NCBI RefSeq assembly: GCF_000219625.1
Contig: NC_018205.1
Span: 620,001-684,000 of the forward strand
From: Zymoseptoria tritici IPO323
Lineage: Eukaryota; Ascomycota; Dothideomycetes; Mycosphaerellales; Mycosphaerellaceae
Length of the DNA: 64,000 nt
Reading direction: 5' to 3'
This document shows, in pieces, positions 34,489-44,495 of this stretch. The position numbers and the translations under genes were made by a program. Within the stretch, counting starts at the first letter, position 1. Each line of letters opens with the position of its first letter. Under the pieces are notes generated by a model, which ran no database searches, was not told where the DNA came from, and worked only from the letters and a program-made list of their open reading frames with translations.

Positions 34489-36231
34489 TCATGTCCTCAA
34501 AGCCTTCCGAGCTCCCATGATGCTTCCACGTTCGTGCCCCTGGTCGGGCTGACGCATGACCGGCGGTGGCTTTTCCCCTGCTGCGACTTGCCCCGGCCAA
34601 TCCTCAACATGCAGATCCTCAAACTCGGCGAGCACACTGGCAATGTCCCATCGCCAATGTGGCGGGATGATGAGCATCTTCGCCACCGCATCTTCGAGCG
34701 GATCCTCACCGCCGAACATGGCATCAAGCGTCGTCTTGTATGTTTTTCTTTGCGTCTCCAGTTGAAGCACCGTCGGACAAGGGGGAGTGAAAGTTTCGAA
34801 CGATCTCCACGGATTGAATTGTTTAGTGCGGGCGGTGCCATCTCGTGAAATGACGGTGTAGGTAGGGTTCCAGGGGATGCGAGGACCATCGCGTGGCAGC
34901 AACAACTCCAGCGCCACACAACCCATGGCCCAGACGTCGACCTTGGTGCCATAGACTTCGGGATTGCCGTCTTCCATTTCCGGGGCCAGGTAACCGACCG
35001 TGCCGATGGTCCCGGGGTCGGACTTGCGATGAAATTCGCCGCACTCCATTGCGGATCCCAAGTCGAGCACGATCGCCTGCGGCGGGTCCATTCGGACTAC
35101 GCCAATGTTCGCCGGCTTCAAATCCCGATGCATGAAGCCCGCTGCATGAAGAGCACCCACACCGCGTAAAGCTTGTTGGAATAGTTGGCCGAGTAGGCGC
35201 CTATTGTGCGCGCGAGGATCCTGGAGTACGGCATTGAGATCGTGCCGGGCATGCGGCTCGAAGACGAGATAGGCGGCTTGATCGTTGGTAATGCCTTCGA
35301 GGAACGCAAGTACGTATTGAGAGTCGGCAAAGGACGATACTCGTTCGGTGAGTTGTCGATTCCGTCGGATCTCTGCGGCGATGTCTTGCTGCCGGAAGTG
35401 AAGCCGGTTCAGTGTCTTCACCACGACGATTTGATTCTCCGAGGACATTGCGGACACGACGACAGACTCGCTGCCCTGACCGACGCGGCCCAGCAACCGC
35501 CACTTGCCGACGTGAATGTCATTATCCGACGGAGTTGACAACTGAAAGGTTGGCGGCGATGGGCGATGGAGAATGTCTCGCATGTAGTTCTCCCGGTCCA
35601 CTCTGAATGCGTCTTCGTCGACCACGCTGTAGCTGAACTCGTAATTCGCCTGCCCGATACGCAACATCTGCCGAGGCCTGTTGAGCACGACAATGCCATC
35701 ATTGCGCCCCTTGATCGCCTCATCGGCATCCACACCCGTGGGGTGCCTGGCCTGGATAGCAAACGCATCCGTTGCCGGGAGGAATCTGAAGAAGCAATGG
35801 TTCGGGTGGATGCCATGTTTCTTGCCATCCTCCGGAAGACACAGGACGATGTCCACGCGGCCGAACGGATCGATCTCCCACCGGCGACCATGGCCGCATC
35901 GCCAGCCAAGCGGGGGCATCTCCGGCGGTCGAGAAAGGTTGAACACGAACTTGCCCGTCCAGACCAGCCGGTCCAGCGGGTGGTGGTCGCTTCCGGCGTC
36001 CAGCTCGGTATCGTCCGTCGAGTCCGCGGCGGGCTCGTTGAGGGCGGCGCCGAGTGAGCGTTGGTCCGGTGAAACGTCGAGGAAGTGGCGGTGGTGGGTG
36101 TATTCCATCGGACATTGCCTCATATGTTCCCACACGTCGCTGAACGCCAGGATGGCGTTCATGTTCCGAGGGATCAGGGTCGCGAAGTTGTAGGGCTTTG
36201 CCTGCGAAGGCGTGTCTTGTTGAACCGACAT
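34489..36231 (-). CDS. FHA-like / serine-threonine protein kinase
   Basis: 580 residues from the ATG at 36231 (MSVQQDTPSQ). A longer in-frame start at 36309 would add 26 residues, including a hydrophobic stretch, but is probably leader. Residues about 105-210 resemble an FHA phosphothreonine-binding fold (GRVDIVLCLP, IHPNHCFFRF, RQMLRIGQANYEF). A complete kinase domain follows: glycine loop GRVGQGSESV (about 249-258), VVVK lysine (about 272), HRDLKPAN (about 368-375), DLG in place of DFG (about 390), GTVGYLAPEM (about 410) and VDVWAMGCVALELL. FHA plus kinase recalls fungal Rad53/Dun1-type checkpoint kinases, but similarity outside the motifs is low, so the pathway is unknown. No introns. It is divergent from the gene at 36777, with a minisatellite between them. 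Confidence 0.85.
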   Translation of the reverse strand: MSVQQDTPSQAKPYNFATLIPRNMNAILAFSDVWEHMRQCPMEYTHHRHFLDVSPDQRSLGAALNEPAADSTDDTELDAGSDHHPLDRLVWTGKFVFNLSRPPEMPPLGWRCGHGRRWEIDPFGRVDIVLCLPEDGKKHGIHPNHCFFRFLPATDAFAIQARHPTGVDADEAIKGRNDGIVVLNRPRQMLRIGQANYEFSYSVVDEDAFRVDRENYMRDILHRPSPPTFQLSTPSDNDIHVGKWRLLGRVGQGSESVVVSAMSSENQIVVVKTLNRLHFRQQDIAAEIRRNRQLTERVSSFADSQYVLAFLEGITNDQAAYLVFEPHARHDLNAVLQDPRAHNRRLLGQLFQQALRGVGALHAAGFMHRDLKPANIGVVRMDPPQAIVLDLGSAMECGEFHRKSDPGTIGTVGYLAPEMEDGNPEVYGTKVDVWAMGCVALELLLPRDGPRIPWNPTYTVISRDGTARTKQFNPWRSFETFTPPCPTVLQLETQRKTYKTTLDAMFGGEDPLEDAVAKMLIIPPHWRWDIASVLAEFEDLHVEDWPGQVAAGEKPPPVMRQPDQGHERGSIMGARKALRT

Positions 36232-36442
36232 GGCGAGGAAGAATGCGAGGAAGAATGCTGCGTGATTTTTGAAGCTTGAGATTTGCGTATTTGAAGCTTT
36301 TTCCCACACGAATCAACTACCCAGGTAGGCAGATGTCTGTTTTGACTGGGAGGACAAATCGCGTTGCGAAGGCATCCAATCGCTTTGAGAAAACCAGATG
36401 AGCCTTGATGGGGTGGGTGGATGTCTGCTGCGGGAACTTGAT

Positions 36443-36669
36443 CTGCTTTTCAGGCATCATTCTGCTTTTCAGGCGTCATTCTGCTTTTCAGGCATCAATC
36501 TACTTTTCAGGCGTCATTCTGCTTTTCAGGCGTCATTCTGCTTTTCAGGCATCATTCTACTTTTCAGGCGTCATTCTGCTTTTCAGGCATCATTCTACTT
36601 TTCAGGCGTCATTCTGCTTTTCAGGCATAATCTGCTTTTCAGGCGCCATTCTGCTTTTCAGGCGGCACC
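36443..36669 (+). repeat. 19-bp minisatellite, 12 units
   Basis: The unit CTGCTTTTCAGGCATCATT occurs with small A/G and G/A variations (one 18-bp unit). It occupies most of the 5' region between the divergent kinase (start 36231) and the gene at 36777. Every unit carries TTTTCAGG, which resembles a 3' splice site. Confidence 0.9.
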
Positions 36670-36776
36670 ACACCACCGCTGCCTTGCCTCTACCACCGCA
36701 CTCGTCACCGCCGTATACTCGTCAACGCTCCACCACCACATTTTCTTCGCCTTGGGCATTCGCGTCTTCCGCGACA

Positions 36777-37859
36777 ATGAAACGCAAGCGATCCACGTCA
36801 GACTGCCCAAGCGTCGGCTCCTCGAAACGACATCAACCAACTCTCGATGCGACCCGGTCAACTCCTCCACGAACGCATGATGCACAGACACCGTCACCAT
36901 CTCCACCGGCATCACAACCTCCAGTCCATCTCTTGCTCGCCTCCGACGCAACGCACACCACTTGCACGCCGCCCGAACTACTCTCGCCGCGCACGCCAGT
37001 ATATCACCACTGCGCACCCGACCCCGACTTCGCAGCTCGAGTCTGGAAGGCGTACGATGCAAACATGGCAAAAACCAACCGGTCGCGGAAGCTGAGACAA
37101 TTGCTCCGAGAGTACAAATACGGCAAAGACATCGCCGCCCGCTATTCTCCCGGTACGACACCGGAGAGTGTCTCGAATCAGTATATACGGCATCAGGCAG
37201 AACTGATGCGGCGGTACGAAGAAGAGGAGTCGGACATGTCGGAGGATGGAGAATGGGAAAGGCGAGCCGTACTCAAGCCGGCGCAGCGCATCCCAAAAAC
37301 CGGCGAGCGTTGTCTCATTGCGCATCTGGGAAGCACGCCAAGCTCGAAAAGGTGTTGCAAATGCACGCCCGAGCAGCCGGCCGCCCACATCGAGACCAGC
37401 GAGATGGTACACTTGCCAACACCAGAGGCCAGCGTGGTTCGAGGCGACAGCAGTGATCTGGGCGAGGGCGACGACGGAATTGGGGCCAGGAATGATCGAG
37501 GACGGAGGAAGAGTTGCATTGAACATGGAGACTGTAACACAATGTATTCGATACGAGGTACACCCAGCCAGCCAGCAAATCCGGTCTTGGTGCAAGGACA
37601 TCTCCTAGTCTTTGTCTGTGTTGTGCACTGCGCTGACACGTTCAAGCAGATGACCATTCCGGCCGCTGCGCTCGCACCGACCTGCGATCTTCAACGTGCA
37701 CGTCTCGGGAGGAGGCAACCGAGGAAGATGGTACAATGCCCACAACTGAAGACACACAGGACGGAAAGGATCAAGACAGGCAAGCCCCGGACAGCAAAAC
37801 GGAAAGCATGGAGTTCTCTTCTTGCTTCCCGGCGGAGGACAGAGAAGTGCCTACGATGA
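36777..37859 (+). CDS. Hypothetical basic protein, probably nuclear
   Basis: 360 residues from ATG 36777 (MKRKRSTSDC). The frame is open further upstream only through the minisatellite. The N-terminus has a basic KRKR nuclear-localisation-like motif, then a Pro/Thr/Ser-rich linker to about residue 95. A conserved-looking helical block follows at about 100-165 (WKAYDANMAKTN, LRQLLREYKYGKDIA, SNQYIRHQAELMRRYEEEE), which could be a small DNA-binding or protein-interaction helix bundle. The rest is poorly structured and basic. No family is recognised. The second half may contain an unannotated intron. Its start lies 108 bp after the last minisatellite unit. Confidence 0.55.
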   Translation: MKRKRSTSDCPSVGSSKRHQPTLDATRSTPPRTHDAQTPSPSPPASQPPVHLLLASDATHTTCTPPELLSPRTPVYHHCAPDPDFAARVWKAYDANMAKTNRSRKLRQLLREYKYGKDIAARYSPGTTPESVSNQYIRHQAELMRRYEEEESDMSEDGEWERRAVLKPAQRIPKTGERCLIAHLGSTPSSKRCCKCTPEQPAAHIETSEMVHLPTPEASVVRGDSSDLGEGDDGIGARNDRGRRKSCIEHGDCNTMYSIRGTPSQPANPVLVQGHLLVFVCVVHCADTFKQMTIPAAALAPTCDLQRARLGRRQPRKMVQCPQLKTHRTERIKTGKPRTAKRKAWSSLLASRRRTEKCLR

Positions 37860-38471
37860 ACGGCTAGATCATAGCGGCAATCTCACTCGCATTGATCGAC
37901 AGTTGTATACCTGACGTGCATTAGAGTCCCTCATCCGACCATCGCTGCAGAGATGGGTAGAGAACAGACTTTGCAGATCCAGGACACGAATCTCAGTATG
38001 CACGCAAAACACCGTACGACGCCGACAACGGTCATCAGTCCTGTTGAGGCCCCAGGTAAGTACTAGGAATTCTGTCGCCTCCGATAGCGACGACACCCGC
38101 CGCTTTTGTCCGTGCCCTTTCTCGGGACTGCTACAGCTTGGAAGCTACACTTGCGATGATGCTGGCGATAACGAGGGTAATGGATGAAAGCTGCGCGATC
38201 AAAAAGCAACGTTGCCCAGGGTCCCGAGATGCCTTTTGCAGAGCACGGAAAATCCTGGCCATCGCAAGTGCTAGTCCTACGGCCACAGTTGAGTTTCACT
38301 GCCCTCCACGTTTCCCTTCGAGTCGTCAGGCTGGCCATCGCCATGCTTTCAGTATGCCGGACAACTAATCCGACAACTAATCCGTGGCTTCGGACGGCAA
38401 CACCTTGCGCAGATGCTCGAATGGCAATGCCCGAAATCTTTCCAAACGTCGTGATCCTGTAAATCTCCATC
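37860..38471. other. Intergenic, nothing recognised
   Basis: Open frames on both strands are short or biased. There are no repeats and no RNA gene. A 14-bp direct repeat (GACAACTAATCCG) occurs at about 38358-38383. Confidence 0.4.
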
Positions 38472-39271
38472 ATGTTCGAAGCGGCGGTCGCGGGAGCACT
38501 TGCTCTTTGCAGCAAATCGCCGAAACATGTAAGCGTAAGTCGGAGAATTCAATACTGTTGCTTGCTAATACTCGAGCACAGGCCCTTCCGCCCTTATCGC
38601 CAGCATCACCGGTTCAAGCCTCATCACCGCAGGTGCAGTACTTCGAGCCTCTTTCGCAAGAGCAGAAGAAGCACTGTATCCAGCTCAACATCTGCTTCCG
38701 TTGCCGTCAACATGGTCACTCAAGCTATCATGGCTCGTGCCCTAACAACGACTGGAGAGCACGCTCGCGAGAGCTACCATCAACTCCTTCCGCGGCTGCT
38801 CAGTCATCTCAATTACCGGCATCGACCACTCTAGCCTCTGCTCCGAGACCTCGTCGCTCACGGGCCTCACCGACCAGTCGCACGTCAACACTGAAGTCTC
38901 AGCTCGAATCGCTGACCTCTCTGTTCACCGCCCTCGAGGAACAGCCAGCTGGTTACGCAGAAGGTGCTGCCATCGAAATCGTCGCTGTTCAATGCCATCT
39001 TTCCACCAGCTCCACCGGTGCCAGTCACCGCGTCACCGACTACAGCTCTACCGCCATCTGCCGCGCCAGAAGCAACCTCACCGATCATCACGCAGCCGGT
39101 CACTCGAACTGGCATTTTCGCCGTCCATTGCTCCGGAACGTCGTCTCAACGGCACCAGCCGCTCCGCCTCAGCGCACTCTGCGTTCTCGACAACGCACCA
39201 AATCCCCAGCAGCTTCAAGCACTCGCCGTCCGAGTAAGCTGTTAGCCTTCAATGGCAATCATCCTCCTTAA
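38472..39271 (+). CDS. Gag-like zinc-knuckle protein (retrotransposon-derived)
   Basis: Exon 38472-38528 (MFEAAVAGALALCSKSPKH) joins exon 38582-39271 across a 53-bp intron with GTAAGC donor, GCTAATA branch and CACAG acceptor, phase 0, giving 248 residues. Residues about 38-67 read LSQEQKKHCIQLNICFRCRQ then HGHSSYHGSC, a CCHC-like knuckle in the context typical of LTR-retrotransposon Gag proteins (LS.EEK..L...CFRC...GH). The last spacing is six residues rather than the usual four, so zinc binding may be lost. A Pro/Ser/Arg-rich tail follows. No protease, reverse transcriptase or LTR is visible nearby, so this is either a gag relic or a domesticated gag gene. Confidence 0.5.
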
Positions 39272-40161
39272 ATTGGAGCAGGATTCACCGTGAGTGAGCA
39301 TGGGTATTCATAGCCCCATCTCAAGACAGCGACTAGCACTCCGCGCCAGTCTGTCGCCCTGCGATACCGATGACCCTCGCAGCAGGTTCCCTCGAGACGC
39401 GCTATACCTCGATTTCATTGATCATGAAACAGGGAACAACGCGGGTCCATTCAGTCCGAATGGCCGTAGCTAGTGCACGCGGGCACTTGGCAGCAACGCA
39501 CTCAGGCGTTGTGTGGAAAAGCATGAGAGACATCGTCGTTGCGGACGCGCAACGATACATTGTCCCCCTCATTGCTCCGCCGCTGGCAGTCGACAACTGT
39601 CACCAGCTCCGGACGACTCTTAGCTCGTTCCTCCGGCTACACCGACATTGGATCAGTGCTTATGCACTGGATTCACCGACGCGCCTCGGCGGACCGCCAA
39701 GGGCTTCACAACACCGACATCGACACGTGCTTGCGAGCGGAGCTTGGCACCCCTTCAGGAAGAGCTAATACCTGACTGTACACCGACACCGAGAGCAGCC
39801 TCATCTGCCTTGCCAACCAACTGAACACCGCTTTCGAACCTCGCAAGGAACCCCTTTCCGGATTACATGCGAACGTGCAGAAACGTAATAAGAAACTTCC
39901 TGCCGTAGCGACGCACTAGAAGAAACGCACGAGAGGAAGCGCATCGAGTTGTTAATAAGGATCGAGATTAGGGGCCAGGAACTATTTACCATTACTTTTT
40001 CCCGCCCAACTAGCTCAGATTTATCTCCTCTCACCCTCGGTCTGTTTCCGGGAGCTCCCTTCTCTCCTCACCGAGGACGTGGCTCTCACTCTCCATAAGC
40101 ACAAGGGGCGTTTCACAACCGTTTTGTGGACGGTCTCGCTCATCCGAGCGATTTGTTGTGT
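39272..40161. other. No gene seen
   Basis: Weak open frames only. I looked for protease/RT sequence downstream of the gag-like gene and saw none. Confidence 0.45.
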
Positions 40162-40539
40162 CTAATCGATGCAGCCGCTACATTCCACCTCCTCCGCCGT
40201 GAGCAGTAGTACCCTACCGCCTCCTTCGAACAAGTTGATCGCCGCGTTAGCTGTCGACGACGAGGAGGAGGAGGAGGAGGAGGAGGAGGAGGAGGAGTAG
40301 AAGAAGCGAGACAATAGCAGGCTGTGGCTTCTCGGGCTCTCTCGCTTCTTCTGCTCTTGGAACTCCCAATCATGACTATTGTCTTCCTCGCCCTCCATCT
40401 CCAATTCCTCCTCCTCCTCCTCCTCCTCCTCCTCCTCCTCCAAACCTTCCACCCCGAGCCGCACCCTCTCGGCGACCTTGCCATCCCACCCCACCCCACC
40501 ACCTTGGAACCCCTTTTCCACATCCGTAGCAGGGGACAT
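40162..40539 (-). CDS. Possible low-complexity acidic/serine protein
   Basis: 125 codons from ATG 40539 (MSPATDVEKGFQGGG), with a poly-Glu run encoded by the CTC array (about 40409-40440) and a poly-Ser run encoded by the GGA array (about 40262-40297). The composition is driven by the trinucleotide repeats, so this may be a chance frame. There is no domain. The opposite strand is equally open (poly-Leu), which weakens the call. Confidence 0.25.
   Translation of the reverse strand: MSPATDVEKGFQGGGVGWDGKVAERVRLGVEGLEEEEEEEEEEEELEMEGEEDNSHDWEFQEQKKRESPRSHSLLLSRFFYSSSSSSSSSSSSSSTANAAINLFEGGGRVLLLTAEEVECSGCID
40262..40297. repeat. (GGA)n microsatellite
   Basis: About 11 GGA units. A complementary (CTC)n run lies at 40409-40440, so the two could pair as an inverted repeat separated by about 110 bp. 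Confidence 0.85.
40409..40440. repeat. (CTC)n microsatellite
   Basis: About 10 CTC units, complementary to the GGA run at 40262-40297. Confidence 0.85.
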
Positions 40540-40868
40540 TGTACCGAATCCACGTCGACGGATTTTTTTTCTCTTGCCTCTTCGCTCCTCTTTCCATATC
40601 GCCCGAGGGGCGACTCCCCATCCGAGCGCGCGCGCGGCACAGCCGGTTGAGTTGGATTCAGGGTACTGGCGCCAATGTTAGCCAGGCGGAGGAGACCTGT
40701 GAGGTAGGGGGGGACCCAGGATGTGAAGAGCCGCCTTGTAAGTTGCGTGGTGCCATGGTAGGTGACGGCCCGCGAGTGATGATGATGATGTTGATGATGA
40801 TGATGATGCTCGGTATAGCGGTTCGTTGGAGGCGAGGAATGAAGGTGGAGATCGTGTCGCAGGTCAGG
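40540..40868. other. Low-complexity spacer with GAT repeats
   Basis: Holds a (GAT/GTT)n-like run at about 40778-40810. No gene seen. Confidence 0.5.
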
Positions 40869-41360
40869 TCAAAATGGCAACAGAAGAGACCGACTTCTGC
40901 CGCCGCCGCCGCCGCCGCCGTCTCTAGTTTCGATCAAAGGGGCCATGGCGAGAGTCGGAGGTGTCAGGAAGTCGGAGTCGTCCAGATGTGATGAAGTCGT
41001 CAATGTGATGAAGTCGTCAATAGATGCTTCCTTCCTGGCAAGCTCCCAACGATCATCACCCTTGAAAAGTCGTTGGGGGATTTCAAACAGTTCTTCGAGG
41101 ACGAGTGGTAGGTAGGTAGGTAGGTAGGAGAGTGCGGTGATTGGCCCATCTCTAGGGGAAGAAGGACCATGTTCAAAACGCATTGCAGATTCCTCTGTGC
41201 CCCCACCGTCCTGTACAAACAGGAGGATGCCTCTACAATGTCGATCCGAACAAAAGCCGGCCCGTGTACGGTACGAAGACATTTGGACTGTGCAAGTCAG
41301 GAAGTCGCAGCAGCATTGGAAGCGAAACTCTCGGGCGTAGTAGGGCGTTGAAGAGTACAT
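40869..41360 (-). CDS. Possible hypothetical protein
   Basis: 163 codons from ATG 41360. The middle (LPLVLEELFEIPQRLFKGDD, residues about 85-105) looks like genuine protein. It is followed by an Asp-rich segment encoded by a duplicated GATGAAGTCGTCAAT and a poly-Gly run from the GCC repeat at about 40900-40920. No domain. The upstream region 41361-41572 is also open in the next frame, so the 5' end is uncertain. Confidence 0.3.
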   Translation of the reverse strand: MYSSTPYYAREFRFQCCCDFLTCTVQMSSYRTRAGFCSDRHCRGILLFVQDGGGTEESAMRFEHGPSSPRDGPITALSYLPTYLPLVLEELFEIPQRLFKGDDRWELARKEASIDDFITLTTSSHLDDSDFLTPPTLAMAPLIETRDGGGGGGGRSRSLLLPF

Positions 41361-43496
41361 CTCGAGCTCGCGAGCACGGATTTGACCCTTGGGAAGTTCG
41401 ACCTTGGCGTTGTCGGAGAACGGGATGGTGGCAGGATATATTGTTGGCAGCTCCAGGGCTTGTTTGGAGAGGAGGGGGGGGGGATATGCCAGGTTGTAAT
41501 CATCGCTTGAGATTTGCGCTTCCAGAGCTGTGAAGCAGATCTCAGCACAATATGGTCAAACGTTTTGACCACGTCCGCGCCCGTTCCGAGTTGCGACGGG
41601 AATCACTGTCCGCCAATCGATTTGGGCACTCAATACACCGCGTGGAATCAACGATTTTGCTCATGATGACAGTGTAGTGTAGCTCCGCCCGCGTGCTCAA
41701 AATCAAAAGTACAGATCATCGAAATCGAGGGCGTGGTCGGGTCTGCATTCCTCCCTCCCAAGCCGCCTCGCTCAGTTACATCTCCGTCCGCATGACCTTC
41801 CTCACGCGGTAAAGAAACGAGACTCGCCATTCGGCGCTCCCTCCGCCGGAAAAGTGCCCTGGTCCCGATCGAGCTACTGACACCGACGGCATGCCCCGAC
41901 CGGCCGAACGGCGTAATTCTTGCCTTGTCCACACTACTTGCACGGTCGAGTTCGTTCTGCTGAGCTGGTATGGTGGCAGTTAGCTGGGAACCCTTGCAGT
42001 GGCGGTCGACGGATGAAGGGATGCCTCTGCTGGTTGTCGTTTCGGTGGCGCTGTCACCGGAATGGGTGCTCGTTGCTGCCAGCTGAATACGCAGAAACGG
42101 TGTCGTTTACCCGCCATGTCGGGGAGCAGCAAGGCAGCCTTATCGACCCCAGTAGGCCCCATCCACACACGTGTCCTGTGCGCATTGTAGCAGTCCGTCG
42201 TCGGAGGAAATGCTCCATCGCTGAATCGGAAATTTCCAGCGTCATTGGCCGGATTTTCAGGCAAAGGTTCAAGGGGAGGCTGTGGTGCAGCGACTGCGTC
42301 GGCAACTTCCATGTGAATTTGGGACGAGGCAATGGCTGGCATCGAGGAGATGGAGCTCCGTATGACCTTTTGGCCGGAATGGTAATGTGTGGGGTTACGT
42401 GGTGATCGTCAGTCGACTTTGACTGAATATCAGAAGAAAGCTGGCCTCCTCGGTCCGGTTTCCCGAGGGTCCGGTCGGTTGAGAGCCGGTGAAGTCGAGC
42501 CCGATCGATCCGATCGATTGAAAAACCAGCCTCAGTTGCTTTGGTGCCCTCGGCATGAGCATTAGCGTAATGACTTGATGACAGCGATTGCAGTGCTCGT
42601 TGAGGCGAAGAAGCTAGTAAGGGACCAGTGTCGATTGAGGTGGTGGTCGTGAAGGGACGGCAGTGGAGGGACGGCAGCGGAGGGACGGCAGTAAAGGGAC
42701 GGCAGTGAAGGGACGGCAGTGGAGGGCAAGCTTGTCTCCATAGTCTGTGATGCCGGACGCAGAAGGCCAGAGTAAATGCAGCCCAAAGGTCAGCGGGCGT
42801 TCTCATCTGCTTGTCGATATGCTGGCCAACGCCTTGGGTTACATAACAAGGATGCAGAGCTGCTTAGTGGTCAGTGCGTGGTTAGTGGTGCAATAGTCAG
42901 TGCAAGACGAGCCGGCTGTCGACGTTCTTACCGCGCTGCGTGCTGCTCGTTGTCATACCCATCCCATCGAGCAGCGTTTCCGGTCGCTCTGTCCTCATGA
43001 GATTGAAACCGCTCTTCATGCATCTTCCGTGACTCGTTGGTCAACAAGCCAACTAATAGCTCGGTCCGCAATGGTGCCTTTACGCGATGCCAACTGCGTC
43101 GATTAAGTCGTCCTTGTTCGTCATGGTGTCGTTTCCTGGAGACCTTGAGCGGTCTGTCGACAACACGGTCCTGTAGGAAGGTAATCAACTTGTTCTCGGC
43201 GACCTTTATACCGGTGAGGAACTGCTGCTCTATGTGAGGAACTGCTGCTCTATGCGATCGTACTACTTTCCGTCACCGGGGTTGATTGGGTGCAGGACCG
43301 GAGCCAAGCATCGAAATCGCCGCCAGTCACCGGACGGATCTCCAACCGTTCAGCCGTTAGCCAGACCAGACACAACAGTCTTTAAATCAGACGGAGCTAT
43401 CGGGTATCTCGGCATCAACGCAGACCGACCCGCAACGAAATGGGATATTCTAGGAAGCCGCCGCACATCCCATCGACCTCGAGAACTTTCTAGCAC
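41361..43496. other. Mostly non-coding, weak reverse frames, two small repeats
   Basis: A reverse 120-codon frame (42342-41980, MPAIASSQIHMEVADAV) is the most protein-like but has no domain. Longer reverse frames (42806-42054) are built on the 14-bp minisatellite. A 20-bp direct duplication (GAGGAACTGCTGCTCTATG) occurs at about 43215-43254. Confidence 0.4.
42653..42722. repeat. 14-bp minisatellite, five units
   Basis: The unit AGGGACGGCAGTGG occurs with changes only at the last positions (GTGG, GCGG, GTAA, GTGA, GTGG). Confidence 0.85.
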
Positions 43497-44495
43497 TCAA
43501 ATCGACTGGCCGATGACAGCGATGGTGTCCGCGTCACAGAATTCAACGCCGGCGTTGCGCAAAAAAGGGATGGACCGAACGCTGTGATGTGAAGTATAAT
43601 GAAAGATATGCTTGTCCCTGAGCTTGTGGTCCCACACATCCTTTTCCGCATTCCGAGCCATCTCCTTCTGAACCAGATCATCTCCTCCGGTCTTCTTCCG
43701 CGAGTCCCGTGCCCTCGCCATCCTCGTCGTCTTCCATCGGGAGGTAATTTCTCGGCACAGTAATGTAGTCTTTTCTGCACGCCTCTGTTGTTGTTCGGGT
43801 GGTGGTTTTTGGGTGTACGGACGACATCCTGGCGCAGGACTGACTCGCATCAGCCGAGTGGGAGAAGACCGACCGTGACGTTGGAGGGAGGGTCGAGCGC
43901 CATTGTCCACGGTGTTGCTGATTGAGGATAGGTCGGAGGGAGGAGGCGTGCCGCGGGTGATGGCCTCTTTGGCGGAAGATTCCGAAGGTGGTGGTGAGAA
44001 AAGGAGAGGTCGGCTGAAGAAGGTCAGGAGGGGGGAATTGTTGACGGCCGTAGGTGCTTCTTCGTGCGTCGAAAGGTTGAGGGTTGGCAAATACTCGTCG
44101 TCCGCGCGAGACAGGGCGATCTTTGCTGTTGGCGGCTGGCAGGCGAGGTGCAGGCTTGCTTCTTCGAGTCATCTTTGAGAGGTTAAGGGATGTCAGAGAC
44201 AAGATCGTTCCGCGCAGCCCTGACTGGTGGTTTGAAAGTCTCCCGTCGTTCTCTTCTGCCACAGGCTGGAATTTTGACATGAACTTTGCGCATCGCGTGC
44301 CTCGACCGGGTAAAAGGGACGGGAAGTATTGCGGGCTTGCACGAGCGGGCACTGTGCAGGTGGGAGAGGATAGGGACGAGTGGTCGATAAGAGTGGAGAG
44401 TTGTTGTCGACGCGCAGATGTGGCTCCTGTCCCAGCGCGAGAGCGGACGTCTTGTTGTCCTTGTCGCCGGCGCCTTCTTCCTTGGATTCGTTCAT
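43497..44495 (-). CDS. Possible gene, Ser/Pro/Arg-rich, intron not resolved
   Basis: From ATG 44495 (MNESKEEGAGDKDN) a reverse frame runs about 100 codons, meets two TGA codons near 44170-44195, and then continues in the same frame as protein-like sequence (LPTLNLSTHEEAPTAV, RNAEKDVWDHKLRDKH) to 43497. An intron spanning the stops is likely but consensus donor and acceptor were not fixed. An overlapping frame (44508-43678) is also long and ends in an acidic tail (MEDDEDGEGTG), so the 3' choice is uncertain. No domain. Confidence 0.35.

Noticed and set aside
34264..34848. 273-codon forward frame passing through the GA repeat (Arg-Glu runs)
   Set aside because: Built on the microsatellite and then antisense to the kinase 3' end.
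35566..36193. Long forward frames of 163-170 codons
   Set aside because: They are antisense shadows of the kinase gene, which has full motif support on the reverse strand.
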